NCBI RefSeq assembly: GCF_031143425.1
Contig: NC_090447.1
Span: forward strand, 849,467,760-849,531,759
Reading direction: 5' to 3'
DNA: 64,000 nucleotides
Source: Pleurodeles waltl
Taxonomy: Eukaryota > Chordata > Amphibia > Caudata > Salamandridae
Shown here in pieces: positions 1-10,529 of this stretch. A program made the translations under genes and the position numbers. The first letter of the stretch is position 1. Each line of letters starts with the position of its first letter. The notes under the pieces are model-generated. The model was not told where the DNA came from. It ran no database searches and saw only the letters and a list, made by a program, of their open reading frames with translations.

Positions 1-874
1 AAAAAATTTAGCGCCGTCTAACGCCATTCTGAAGCGCCATGCGGGCGCCGTATTTATGGAATGGCGTTAGCCGGCGCTAGCAGACCGGCGCTGCCTGGTG
101 TGCGTGGAAAAAAACCACGTAGACCAGGCAGCGCCGGCGTAGGGGGAAAATGGCGTTAGGGCGTCTTAAAATGGGGCAAGTCAGGTTGAGGCAAAAAAAT
201 CGCCTCAACCCGATTTGCGCCATTTTTTTCGACGCCCAGAAGCCATTTAAATGACTCCTGTCTTAGTAAAGACAGGAGTCATGCCCCCTTGCCCAATGGC
301 CATGCCCAAGGGACTTATGTCCCCTGGGCATGGTCATTGAGCATAGTGGCATGTAGGGGGGCACAAATAAGGCCCCCCTATGCCACCAAAATTTTTTTTA
401 AAAAATTAAAAATTATACTTACCTGAACTTACCTGAATGTCCCTGGGATGGGTCCCTCCATCCTTGGGTGTCCTCCTGGGGTGGGCAAGGGTGGCAGGGG
501 GGGTCCCTGGGGGCAGGGGAGGGCACCTGTGGGCTCATTTTGAGCCCACAGGCCCCTTAACGCCTACCCTGACCCAGGCGTTAAAAAGTGGCGCAAATGC
601 GGGGTTTTTTGACCCGACCACTCCCGGGCGTGATTTTTGCCCGGGAGTATAAATACGACGCATTTGCGTCGCCGTCATTTTTTTAGACGGGAACGCCTTC
701 CTTGCATCTCATTAACGCAAGGAAGGCGTTCACGCAAAAAAATGACGCTATTTGCCCATACTTTGGCGCTAGACGCGTCTAACGCCAAAGTATAAATATG
801 GCGTTAGTTTTGCGCCGAATTTGCGTCGAAAAAAACGACGCTAATTCGGCGCAAACGGAGTATAAATACGGGCC
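1..874 (-). mobile_element. TIR element, family of 57939-58864, cut by window edge
   Basis: This is non-coding DNA made of many short inverted repeats (GGCGTTAG/CTAACGCC-type words and a hairpin around a sequence meaning 'GACTCCTGTCTT...AAGACAGGAGTC'). It matches the element at 57939-58864 in reverse orientation: both share the GGCGCCGTATTTATGG region, the CATGCCCAAGGGAC block, the CTCCCGGGCGTGA block and the TTTGGCG(C/T)TAGACGCGTCTA block. The right end is GTATAAATACGGGCC at 860-874, matching the terminal repeat of the 58-kb copy. The other terminus lies outside the window, so the target duplication cannot be checked. It abuts or interrupts Harbinger copy 1. Confidence 0.7.
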
Positions 875-1113
875 GTAATATCTATGACAGTGTCAAAATG
901 CGTTGTGAGATGTAAAGGCAACATACCAATGTCAGACATCAAAAGTCCATGAAGGATGCAAGTAGATGACACACGTTGGTAACCACACCTGTGAAACCGT
1001 AATGGAAAGAAACAACCCAATTACCAAATAATCCCAAAAAATTACACACAGGATAGAGGAAGACGTGTGATAGTGAATGTAATGTTAAAACTGAAAATGT
1101 TCTCACCTGTGTG

Positions 1114-2103
1114 TCACTGGAAATATTGCTGTATGACAGACTCCCTGTTGTCGTTGTCTTCTTCCTCAGCTTCCTCCTCATCACTGTCCACAGGCTCCAC
1201 AGGCTCCACAGCTGCCACAACACCGTCATCTGGACCATCCTCCTGCAGAAAAGGCACCTGGCGTCGCAAAGCCAAATTATGAAGCATCGAGCAGGCGATG
1301 ATGATGATCTGGCACACCTTCTTCGGTGAGTAGAATAGGGAACCACCTGTCATATGGAGGCACCTGAACCTGGCCTTAAGGAGGCCGAAGGTGCGTTCGA
1401 TCACCCTCCTAGTCCGCCCATGGGCCTCATTGTACCGTTCCTCTGCCCTGGTCCTGGGATTCCTCACTGGGGTCAATAGCCATGAAAGGTTGGGGTAACC
1501 AAAGTCCCCTAATAGCCACACACGGCGCCTCTGGAGTTGACCCATCATATCAGGGATGCTGCTATTCCGCAGGATGTAGGCGTCATGCACTGAGCCAGGG
1601 AACATAGCATTAACCTGGGAGATGTACTGGTCTGCCAAACAGACCATCTGTACATTCATTGAATGATAACTCTTCCTGTTCCTGTACACCTGTTCACTCC
1701 TGTGGGGGGGGACCAGAGCTACATGGGTCCCATCAATGGCACCTATGACGTTGGGGATATGTCCAAGGGCATAGAAGTCACCTTTAACTGTAGGCAAATC
1801 TTCCACCTCAGGGAAAATGATGTATCTCCTTACGTGTTTCAGCAGGGCAGACAACACTCTGGACAAGACGTTGGAAAACATATGCTGGGACATCCCTGAT
1901 GCCATGGCCACTGTTGTCTGAAAAGAGCCACTTGCAAGGAAATGGAGCACTGACAGCACCTGCACGTCAGGGGGGATTCCAGTGGGATGGCGGATTGGTG
2001 ACATCAGGTCTGGCTCCAACTGGGTACATAGTTCCTGGATAGTGGCACAGTCAAACCTGTAGGTGACGATTACATGTTGCTCTTCCATTGTCAACAGGTC
2101 CAC
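1114..2103 (-). CDS. HARBI1-like transposase nuclease, Harbinger copy 1
   Basis: Predicted DDE-type nuclease (DDE_Tnp_4 family) that would cut Harbinger ends in the nucleus with a Myb-like partner. The reading frame is open for 329 codons. Visible catalytic signatures are GAIDGTHV (first Asp, about residue 123), FPGSVHDAYIL (second Asp, about 173) and RRVIERTFGLLKARF (Glu, about 235), so all three acidic residues are present. The tail is acidic (EEEAEEEDND) and ends in QQYFQ. The first ATG in frame is at 2088. Homology to copy 2 continues upstream (VRRW.xPPVY at about 2113-2136), but a TGA at 2112-2110 interrupts this N-terminal extension, so the long form is broken while an ATG-2088 form is open. 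Unlike copy 2 there is no intron between WLLG and the Gly-Tyr-Pro-Asn motif. Activity is unproven. Confidence 0.88.
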   Translation of the reverse strand: MDLLTMEEQHVIVTYRFDCATIQELCTQLEPDLMSPIRHPTGIPPDVQVLSVLHFLASGSFQTTVAMASGMSQHMFSNVLSRVLSALLKHVRRYIIFPEVEDLPTVKGDFYALGHIPNVIGAIDGTHVALVPPHRSEQVYRNRKSYHSMNVQMVCLADQYISQVNAMFPGSVHDAYILRNSSIPDMMGQLQRRRVWLLGDFGYPNLSWLLTPVRNPRTRAEERYNEAHGRTRRVIERTFGLLKARFRCLHMTGGSLFYSPKKVCQIIIIACSMLHNLALRRQVPFLQEDGPDDGVVAAVEPVEPVDSDEEEAEEEDNDNRESVIQQYFQ

Positions 2104-2112
2104 CAGCAGTCA

Positions 2113-2610
2113 GTACACCGGAGGATTCTGCCATCTTCTCACATGTCCTAGCTGACGGCGCCTACGAAGGACAACAGCGACGAGAAAATCAATTTTCCTC
2201 CAGGTATGTACCCACGGTTACACAGAAGACTACACCAAACACAAAACCCTTCCTGTATGTGTGTTGAGTGTAGGCCTAGCTATGTGTGACGCAGAAGTAA
2301 ATGAAGCCATGTGGGCCTCTGAAATGGCGGCTGCCTGACCTCTAAACTGGGACAATGGGATTGTGGGGTAACTGCGCTGGCGTTGCACACCGTTGCGGTA
2401 GGCGGTCGTAGACCGCGGCGCAATGCTGCATTGGTTTACATTGGACCCTATGGGTCCCAGGAGCCAATGAACAGGTGCGCTGGCGGTGATGATACGCACC
2501 GCCGCGGACGTCACCGCCATTTTCTATCTCTTCAATCACTAGATACCTGACCTTCGACAGGAGAGGACCTACACTGCAAGTGCTGCTGTGACCTCGGTCT
2601 GGAAGCGACG
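2113..2610. promoter_or_regulatory. Divergent spacer between HARBI1 and Myb-A genes, copy 1
   Basis: About 500 bp separates the divergently transcribed nuclease and Myb/SANT genes and probably holds promoters for both. It contains a CCAAT-type box in each direction (AGCCAATGA near 2463 and ACATTGGA near 2440) and GC-rich GGCGG/CCGCC words. The core at about 2335-2520 is recognisably conserved with 49740-49960 of copy 2, including TTGGCTCCTGGGACCCAT on the minus strand and GGCAGCCGCCATTTC. The promoter role is inferred from position and conservation. Confidence 0.5.
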
Positions 2611-5548
2611 ATGGCTGCTGCGTCTGGGGAAAGGGCCCCTGCCTTCACTGCTCAGGAGTTGGAGAAACTGGTAGACGGGGTCCTCCCCCAGTACACGCTA
2701 CTCTACGGTCCTCCAGACCAACAGGTTAGTACACAGGGAGCACGTTGTATGGGCTAGGCCTGGGTGGAGAGGGCTGTTTGGAAGAGGGAAGGGGTCAGAG
2801 TTCAGGGAACATTAATGCATGTGAATGAATGGGCCACATGGCTAGAGTAGGGAGGGGGCCACTCACAGCGACGGTGCGGTTGGTAATGACTTCGCTTCTT
2901 CCCTTGTGCATGTCATGTAGGTCAGCGCCCACCAGAAGAGGGACATTTGGCGTGCCATCGCCAAGGAGGTCCGGACCCTGGGGGCCCACCAGAAACGGGG
3001 CACCCACTGCCGGAAAAGATGGGAGGACATTCGCCGCTGCAGCAAGAAGACGGCGGAGGCTCAGCTGGGGATGGCCTCCCAACGTGGGAGGGGTGCCCGT
3101 CGCACCATGACCCCCCTGTTGTTTCGGATCCTGGCAGTGGCCTACCCGGAGTTGGATGGGCGCTTGAGGGCATCACAGCAGACACAAGGGGGTGAGTACA
3201 ACCTCATTCTGCGGACTTTGCGTGCAGTAGAGGGGTCTGGGTGGGGGAGGAGGCCTGTGGGTGTACCTAGGCCAGCCAGAAATACGTAGACTAGGCCCCT
3301 CTGTCATGCAGCCCATGTGGCACTCTACACCACATCAGTAGAGTGCCAAGTACAGGTATAGTTGCCCCTGTGGCATCCATGTGTGCAGATGTCCACCATA
3401 GCCATGTAGGCCATATCCCAGGAATTGCATATGCAGAGGCCAGGAGCACGGCGTAATGCAGGGGGCTGCTGTGTCTGTCTTGTCCGCCAACGGTAGCGGT
3501 ATGCCATGCACTCAACCTGTTCTTCTTCTGTCTCTCCTCCCCTTTTGTGCTCTCCCTGTTCTTTTGTGCATCAGCATCATCAGGCGGAGGTACAGTGGCA
3601 CCGGAGCACGAGGGAGCTGCATCCCACATGGCCATGGAGGGCCACACCACGGACTCTGAATGCACCAGTGGGACGGAGGGCGAGAGGAGCTTCACGTCGG
3701 CCACCGGATCACCAACCAGCGACACGGACTCGTCCGCCGATGGGGGCTCCCTTGTGGTGGTGGCACCATCTGTGCGCCCCACTTCTACAGGTACAGCCGC
3801 CACCTCCCCTACCAGCACCGCCCTCCCAGCAGCCCCTCAGCGTTCGCCCCATGCCAGCTCACCCAGGAGGGTGGACATCACCTTCGCCCCAGGCACCTCA
3901 GGCCCTGCCCCTGTCACCCCTGCTGCCCTCAGTGAGGAGGCCATTGACCTCCTCAGGTCACTCACTGTTGGGCAGTCTACCATTGTGAATGCCATCCAGG
4001 GTGTAGAACGAGAGTTGCAACACGGTAATGTATTCCTGGAGGGCATTCATTCTAGTCAGGCTGCCCTTCATCGAACCCTGCAATCTCTGGTCTCAGCACT
4101 GATGCAGCCAATTGTCCCTGCGTCTAGCCTCCCCCTTCCAACCTCCTCCACCCAGATCCAATCCCCTGTACCCCAGCCCACCCCAATCACACCTACAGAC
4201 CAGCATGCACACAAGTCAGCACACACAAGTAGCTCAAGCAAACATAGGCACCACACAACTCACAGGCACTCACGCAAGATTCACCCACATACAGACACAG
4301 CAACATCCACTGCCTCCACTGTGTCCCCCTCCTCCTCTTCTCCCTCCTCCCTCCCAGTTTCGTCTACACACACACCTGCATGCACCACATCTACAGGCAC
4401 CAGCAATCGCACCAGGACACCCAGCACCACAAGCCGCTCACCTGCACTCACTACCTCCACTCCCATTTACACGTCCCCTGTGTCCTCTCCCAGTGTGTCT
4501 GTGACGCCCCATCCCAAAGTACATAAACGCGGGCACCCACACACCCAACATCCATCCAACTCACGACAGCCTCCAGTACCTGCACCCAAAACACCTAAAG
4601 TGACACCTCCTACAACCACCTCCTCTTCCTCCACTCCCAGACCTCCTCCAACTACCCATCCCAGTGTTCGTCAGAAACTGTCCCTCTGTAAAGTTGACCT
4701 TTTTGCCCCCCCCCTCTCCAATTCATCAGTCCCGTTGTAGCGCCTCAGCCAAAAAGCCTCCAATACCAGTGGTGCCTGTTCAAGGTATGTGGAGTGCACC
4801 GGCCACCAGGGCAGGCAGTATGACCCGGAGCCAAGACACTGGCAGCCCACCCCCTGTAAAGGCTCTGAAATTGGAAAGTGGACGACGGGACCGTGTGAAG
4901 ACTCCTGGTGGGAAAACAACTCACAGGGGACCCAAGGGGATTGGAGAGTCAGCTGTGACTCCACCAAAGGTGGGGAAGGGCCAGAGGAAGTCAGCCCAGC
5001 CTGTTATGAGTATCACGGCGGAGAAGGGCGGCATCATTCCCGGCGGTCGAGACGCCACCGCCAGCACCGTCGTCACTGGTCCGGAGACCACCGCCAGAGT
5101 CATAGCCCAGGAGGGCCCAAGTATCGTCACTGGTCAGGAGACCCCCGCCAGAGTCATAGCCCAAGAGGGCCCAAGTACTGTCACTGGTCAGGAGACCACC
5201 GCCAGAGTCATAGCCCAGGAGGGCCCAAGTATCGTCACTGGTCAGGTGACCACAGTCACCGCCAGAGTCATAGCCCAGGAGGGCCCAAGTATCGTCACTG
5301 GTCAGGAGACCACCGCCGGAGTCATAGCCCAGGAGGGCCCAAGTATCGTCACTGGTCAGGAGACCACCGCCACCGCCAGAGTCATAGCCCAGGAGGGCCC
5401 AAGTATCGTCACTGGTCAGGAGACCACTGCCACCGCCAGAGTCATAGCCCAGGAGGGCCCAAGTATCGTCACTGGTCAGGAGACCACTGCCACCGCCGGA
5501 GTCAGTGCCCAGGAGGGCCCCAGTTGCCACAGCCCAGGTGGGCTATGA
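2611..5548 (+). pseudogene. Myb/SANT-like accessory gene (Myb-A), three exons, one frameshift
   Basis: Likely nuclear DNA-binding partner of the nuclease. Proposed exons are 2611-2724 (ATG start, donor GTTAGT), 2921-3191 (acceptor ATGTAG, donor GTGAGT) and 3575-5548 (acceptor ATCAG); the phases join without a stop. Exons 1-2 encode a Myb/SANT-like trihelix domain: FTAQELEKLVD, then DIWRAIAKEVRTLG and CRKRWEDIRRCS, with two tryptophans at spacing typical of this family, then a basic stretch and AYPELDGRL. Exon 3 encodes a Ser/Thr/Pro-rich acidic region, SEEAIDLLRSLTVGQSTI...NAIQGVERELQ (helical, possible dimerisation), a long low-complexity S/T/P linker and a basic region (TPPKVGKGQRK). A run of nine C at 4706-4714 shifts the frame: the first frame stops at 4740, and the homologous tail continues in the next frame to 5548, through an in-frame minisatellite. 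The gene model is inferred from splice signals and comparison with copy 2. Confidence 0.7.
5080..5520 (+). repeat. In-frame minisatellite in Myb-A tail, 54/60-bp units
   Basis: About eight units of the type (A/C)CGCC(A/G)GAGTCATAGCCCAGGAGGGCCC, each followed by AAGTATCGTCACTGGTCAGGAGACC, with lengths of about 54 or 60 bp. The length differences are multiples of three, so the frame is kept. Each unit encodes 18-20 residues of the type ARVIAQEGPSIVTGQETT. The array forms the end of the Myb-A reading frame. Confidence 0.88.
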
Positions 5549-5642
5549 GGGAACGTCATGCCACGTACCAATGCCCAGTCTAGGGAACGTCATGCCACAC
5601 ACCAGTGCCCAGTCTAGGGAACGAATGCCCGTTCCAGAACTG

Positions 5643-5775
5643 CCATGGCAAAGCACCGCTGAACAGTCCAGAGACCGCCATGGCAAAGCACCGCTGAACA
5701 GTCCAGAGACCGCCATGGCAAAGCACCGCTGAGCAGTCCAGAGACCGCCATGACAAAGCACCGCGGAACAGGGCA
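5643..5775. repeat. 35-bp tandem repeat, about 4 copies
   Basis: The unit GCCATGGCAAAGCACCGCTG plus AACAGTCCAGAGACC repeats at 35-bp spacing just downstream of the Myb-A stop. No coding role is seen. Confidence 0.85.
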
Positions 5776-5934
5776 TGCACCGGGTAAGAATGAACAGACC
5801 ACCGCATCAAGCATCGTTATCCCATTGTGCAGCTGGGACAGTGACGGGACAGGAACTTTCACGGGGAGACTAATCCAGTCTGGGCACCAGTCCCCCTCCA
5901 GAGCCACTGGCGGATGTTATCTACTTGCGAAATT

Positions 5935-6212
5935 GTGGCTTGGCACTCCCCAGGATGGCACAGTGGGCAAGCCACCCACTGTAGAGACTTGAGAGACTGT
6001 GGCTTTGCACTCCCCAGGATGGCACAGTGGGCAAGCCACCCACTGTAGAGACTTGAGAGACTGTGGCTTTGCACTCCCCAGGATGGCACAGTGGGCAAGC
6101 CACCCACTGTAGAGACTTGAATGACTGTGGCTTTGCACTCCCCAGGATGGCACAGTGGGCAAGCCACCCACTGTAGAGACTTGAGAGACTGTGGCTTTGC
6201 ACTCCCCAGGAT
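5935..6212. repeat. 64-bp tandem repeat, 4-5 copies
   Basis: Units containing GCACTCCCCAGGATGGCACA and GTGGGCAAGCCACCCACTGT recur exactly every 64 bp (marker CACT at 5944, 6008, 6072, 6136, 6200). Two reverse-complement relatives of the unit are present in copy 2 at 46806-46945, so the array belongs to the transposon. Confidence 0.88.
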
Positions 6213-7098
6213 ACATCAATGGGCATGGAGCCCCGTCGTGGATCTGGCTTTGCAGTCATCCGGCTGAGGTGGCCCCCTTTCCCTTCCCCCTGAGGTGCCT
6301 GTAGAATTTCTATCTGATGCCCCGGCAGTGTTCTCTCCGATTGTGGCCAGGTATCTTTTGTGGGCCTCGCCCATGCATTTTTGGCCCAGTGGTGCACGGA
6401 CATTGATATGTGTATATCTGCACTAATTCTCGTAATGTATATATTTCTGCCTGATTTTCTTATATATCTGTATATATTTGACACATGTATATCGATATAT
6501 TACAATGCTTGAACTGATTTCGCTTTGTCTTTGCATTCTTCCGGGTGGATTGTGGGTTGTTACTGTGATTTTTGTGGATGCATTGGTGTGTATGTTGTAC
6601 TATGCGAGGGTAAGGGTGGGGGTGTTTCGTGGGTGTCCCCCTAACTTTTGCCTCCCTCCTCCCCCATGTCGTAGGTGCAGTACTCACCGTTGTCTTCGGC
6701 CACGCCGCTGTTGGTCTTCGTAGATGAGTAGGAATACAAGGGCAGGTAGAATGTGTAATTCGGGCTCCATGGAGTCCTCGTTCCTCGTGGGATGTGTTCA
6801 GGTGAGCGTTTTCCCATTGCAGTAACTGTTTCCGCCGTGTTTTTATCCTCAGTGAATCCGCCCCGGAAAAGGTGGCGGATTGGCGGGTTGTAATACTGTG
6901 GGTGGTACATTGTCTTCCGCCTGTCTGTTGGCGGTGACCGCCGCGCTGCTTGTCTGTACCGCCGTGGCGGGCGGTGTGTTAAAGTGGCTATCTTTGTTGG
7001 CGGTTTCCGCCAGGGTCATAATTCCCTTTTTTTGTCCGCCGGCCTGTTTGCGGTATTGCCGCACCTTTAACACCGTTCGCCAGGGTTGTAATGACCCC
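6213..7098. other. Non-coding right arm of Harbinger copy 1 with TIR
   Basis: No reading frame is supported here. The stretch holds AT-rich DNA with ATATATCTGTATATAT-type words near 6465, then a GC-rich subterminal zone (6850-7098) with repeated GGCGG/CCGCC words, and ends with GTTGTAATGACCCC, the presumed terminal repeat. The subterminal words are candidate binding sites for the Myb-like proteins. Confidence 0.55.
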
Positions 7099-8542
7099 CA
7101 TTGTGTTTTAACAAACATTTTCACCTAACTATAACATCCATTTTAACCTTTGTTTTTTTCAGTGAATTCATTTCTAGGGTTAAAAAAAATCTAAAGTAGG
7201 ATATTACAATACCTAACTATAACATCACTTTAACCATTGTTTTTTCAGTGAATTTCTTGGGTGTTTTTAACATAAAGTAAGATGTCTATCGGCATGCGTG
7301 GGTTTGGGCGCAGGGCACCCTGTGGGCACCCAACCCCCCCACCTTGCACGTCCACCCAACCCTGTGAGGGCCTGTAGCCCCTTACCTTCAGCTAAGCAGA
7401 GGGCCTAGATGCACAGCTGATAGTCATTTTAAGTAAAACCGACTTACTAGCTATTATCAAAGCGTCAGAACACCAAAATATAAAAAGCTGACCTATTGGC
7501 TATATTAAGAGGTCAGCATATTAACAAGTACAAATCAGACTTATTGGCTTTGCAAATAAATGAACACAATCATCTAACAATAACTATAATCCAATGTACT
7601 TCCATTTACATACATGACAATGACTAATAATAATCACTTTCACATAATCATTTTTCTTCCAAACAACAAGTGTTGTGTCTTTCTTTATTGTTCTTCAAGC
7701 CACAAAATGCACCCATAGCATTAATCAAAAGAGGTTTCCACACTCCAGCTGAACAGCAAGCAGCTCCAGCTTGGAATGCTTTAAAATATGGTAAGCCCTG
7801 CTGTGGTCATGATTTTAGTGACCCAGGGACAAACGCTAATTAAAAATATATATATATATATCTGAAGAGTGCTGCAGTGAGTGCAATAGCCCCCACAACA
7901 TTTTTAAAAAGCTTGGTGCTGCCCCTTCTAAGGGCACGCCAACATTAAGAATATTTTTTTTAAAAAGCCCTTGCAGGGCATTATTGGGCTCTCCCCAGCT
8001 ACAGCATGAATGTGAAATGAGTGGTTATTCCATTCATTACACATTCACTACTTTATATTTATTTTCTTACCTTGGTGTGGTGGTATACTCCCCCCTCCAC
8101 AAGCCTTTTGAAGGCTCCAGTTACCCCATCATCCAGCGCTGACTACTTTGTTAATGGGGAACAGGGCATACAACCCCCTTCCCGAGCCCTTTCAAGGACA
8201 CGAGGACCCCATCCCCTGAGGGACAGTTTTTTTTTTGTTTTTTGTTTTTAAGTAGAGCATGCAGCCTCCCTCTCCTAGACTTTGAAAGGCTCTGGGGAAG
8301 ACAAAGGCTGGTCCCGCCAGGCGGGAGCACATCAATGTAGCTGGCTCCCACTGCACCATGGACGGGAGCAGGTAGGGAGGCTGTGGGAGCCTTGTGGCTC
8401 CCCATGGAGCCCTGTAATTTCTGTGGGAGTCCTGGGTGGGAATGGACATGCCCCTCCCAAAAATAAATTGCTTCCAGTGAGCTCCTAGCCTGTGGCACAC
8501 CCGGCTAGAGGGGTTATAATTCAAGAACCCACCTTTTTTTAA
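7099..8542. other. Non-coding stretch with short tandem duplication
   Basis: No gene is supported. A sequence starting CCTAACTATAACATC and containing TTTTTTCAGTGAATT occurs twice with about 85-bp spacing at 7125-7260. A (TA)n tract lies near 7845-7861. Proline-rich and GC-rich low-complexity DNA fills much of 8050-8510. Confidence 0.5.
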
Positions 8543-9605
8543 CCTCTTCGCTCCCAGGCCTTTTCCCCCTCCTGTGCCGAGCCTTTTTTTGGCTATTTGG
8601 GGCAGTTCGCGCTTAGGCCCTCATAACCTTTTGTTCACATAAGCTACTCACGCTAAATTTGCATCCTTTTTTTCCAACATGCTAGGGATTCTAGAGGTAC
8701 CCAGACTTTGTGGGTTCCCCTGAAGGAGACCAAGAAATTAGCCAAAATACAGTGAAAACTTTTTTTTTTTTTTTTAAATTGGAAAAAAGGTCTTCAGAAG
8801 GCAGCTCGTGGTTTTTCCCCTGAAAATGGCACCAACAAAGGGTTTGCGGTGGCAAGATCACCATCTTCCCAGCTTTCAGGAACAGGCAGACTTGAATTGG
8901 AAAACCCAATTTTTCAATACAATTTCAACATTTTACTGGGACATACCCCATTTTTACTATTTTTTGTGCTTTCAGCCTCCTTCCAGTTAGTGACCAAAAT
9001 GGGTAAGAAACCAATGCTGGATCCCAGATAGCTAAACATTTCTGAAAAGTAGACGAAATTCTGAATTCAGCAAGGGGTCATTTGTGTAGATCCTACAAGG
9101 GTTTCCTACAGAAAATAACAGCTGAAATAAACAAATATTGAATCCAGCCATTTTTCTTAACGTTTTACTTCGTAACTTTTTCCTGCGATGTCAGATTTTT
9201 GAAAGCAATATACCGTTACGTCAGCTGGACTCTTCTAGTTGAGGGGATATATAGGGCTTGTATGTTCATCAAGAACTCTAGGTACCCAGAGCCAATAAAT
9301 GAGCCGCACCTTGCAATGGGTTTTTATTCTATACTGAGTATACAGCAATTCATTTGCTGAAATATAAAAAGTGAAAAATAGGTATCAAGGAAACCTTTGT
9401 ATTTCCAAAATGGCCACAAGATAAGGTGTTGAGAAGCAGTGCTTATTTGCACATTTCAGAATTCCAGGGTGTCCATACTAGCATGTGAATTACAGGGCAT
9501 TTCTCAAATAGACGTCTTTTTTACACACTGCCGTACATTTGGAAGGAAAAAATTTAGAGAAAGACAAGGTGCAAAAACACTTGTTTTTTTCTTATTCTGT
9601 GTTCC

Positions 9606-10500
9606 CCCAAGTCTCCCGATAAAAATGGTACCTCACTTGTGTGGGTAGGCCTAGCGCCCACGAAAGGAAATGGCTCAAAACACAACGTGGACACATCACA
9701 TTTTTTCACAGAAAACAGGTGTTTTTTGCAAAGTGCCTACCTGTGGGTTTTGGCCTCTAGCTCAGTCGGCACCTGGGGAAACCTAGCAAACCAGCGCATT
9801 TTTGAAAACTAGACACCTAGGGGAATCCAAGATGGGGTGACTTGTGGGGATCTGACGAGGTTCTGTTACCCAGAATCCTTTGCAAACCTCAAAATTTGAC
9901 CCAAAAAACACTTTTTCCTCTCATTTCGGTGACAGAAAGTTCTGGAATCTGAGAGGAGCCACAAATTTCCTTGCACAGAGCGTTCCCCCAAGTCTCCCGA
10001 TAAAAATGGTACCTCACTTGTGTGGGTAGGCCTTGCGCCCACGAAAGGAAATGGCCCAAAACACAACGTGGACACATCACATTTTTTCACAGAAAACAGA
10101 GGTGTTTTTTACAAAGTGCCTACCTGTGGATTTTGGCCTCTAGCTCAGCCGGCACCTGGGAAAACCTAGCAAACCAGCGCATTTTTGAAAAATAGACACC
10201 TAGCTGAATTCAAGATGGGGTGACTTGTGGGGATCTGACGAGGTTCTGTTACCCAGAATCCTTTGCAAACCTCAAAATTTGACCAAAAAAACACTTTTTC
10301 CTCTCGTTTTGGTGACAGAAAGTTCTGGAATCTGAAAGGAGCCACAAATTTCCTTCCACAGAGCGTTCCCACAAGTCTCCCGATAAAAATGGTACCTCAC
10401 TTGTGTGGGTAGGCCTAGCGCCCACAAAAGGAAATGGCCCAAAACACAACGTGGACACATCACATTTTTTCACAGAAAACAGAGGTGTTTTTTGCAAAGT
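9606..10500. repeat. 382-bp tandem repeat, about 2.3 copies
   Basis: The marker CTCCCGATAAAAATGGTACC recurs at about 9613, 9994 and 10377, giving a unit of about 381-383 bp. Each unit also has the CACAACGTGGACACATCACA block and CAGAATCCTTTGCAAACCTC. The short open frames inside are not coding. Confidence 0.88.
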
Positions 10501-10529
10501 GCCTACCTGTGGATTTTAGCCTCTAGCTC

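Larger units (their letters stand above)
875..7098 (-). mobile_element. Harbinger-type DNA transposon, copy 1 (partial)
   Basis: The span holds a HARBI1-like nuclease on the minus strand and a Myb/SANT-like gene on the plus strand, the two-protein set known for animal Harbinger transposons. The right end reads GTTGTAATGACCCC at 7085-7098, and copy 2 ends with the same 14 bases at 53821-53834, so this is taken as the terminal repeat. The last 200 bp are rich in CCGCC/GGCGG words. The left end is not seen: the nuclease 3' flank runs into the TIR element ending at 874. The missing side, which in copy 2 carries a second Myb/SANT gene, may lie outside the window. Confidence 0.8.

Noticed and set aside
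939..1346. 135-codon minus-strand frame
   Set aside because: It overlaps the HARBI1 C-terminus in another frame and its 3' flank; no family features.
4991..5530. 179-codon minus-strand repetitive frame
   Set aside because: It is the antisense shadow of the in-frame minisatellite of Myb-A.
5917..6484. Long minus-strand frames across the 64-bp array
   Set aside because: They arise because 64-bp units cycle through frames without stops; no protein features.
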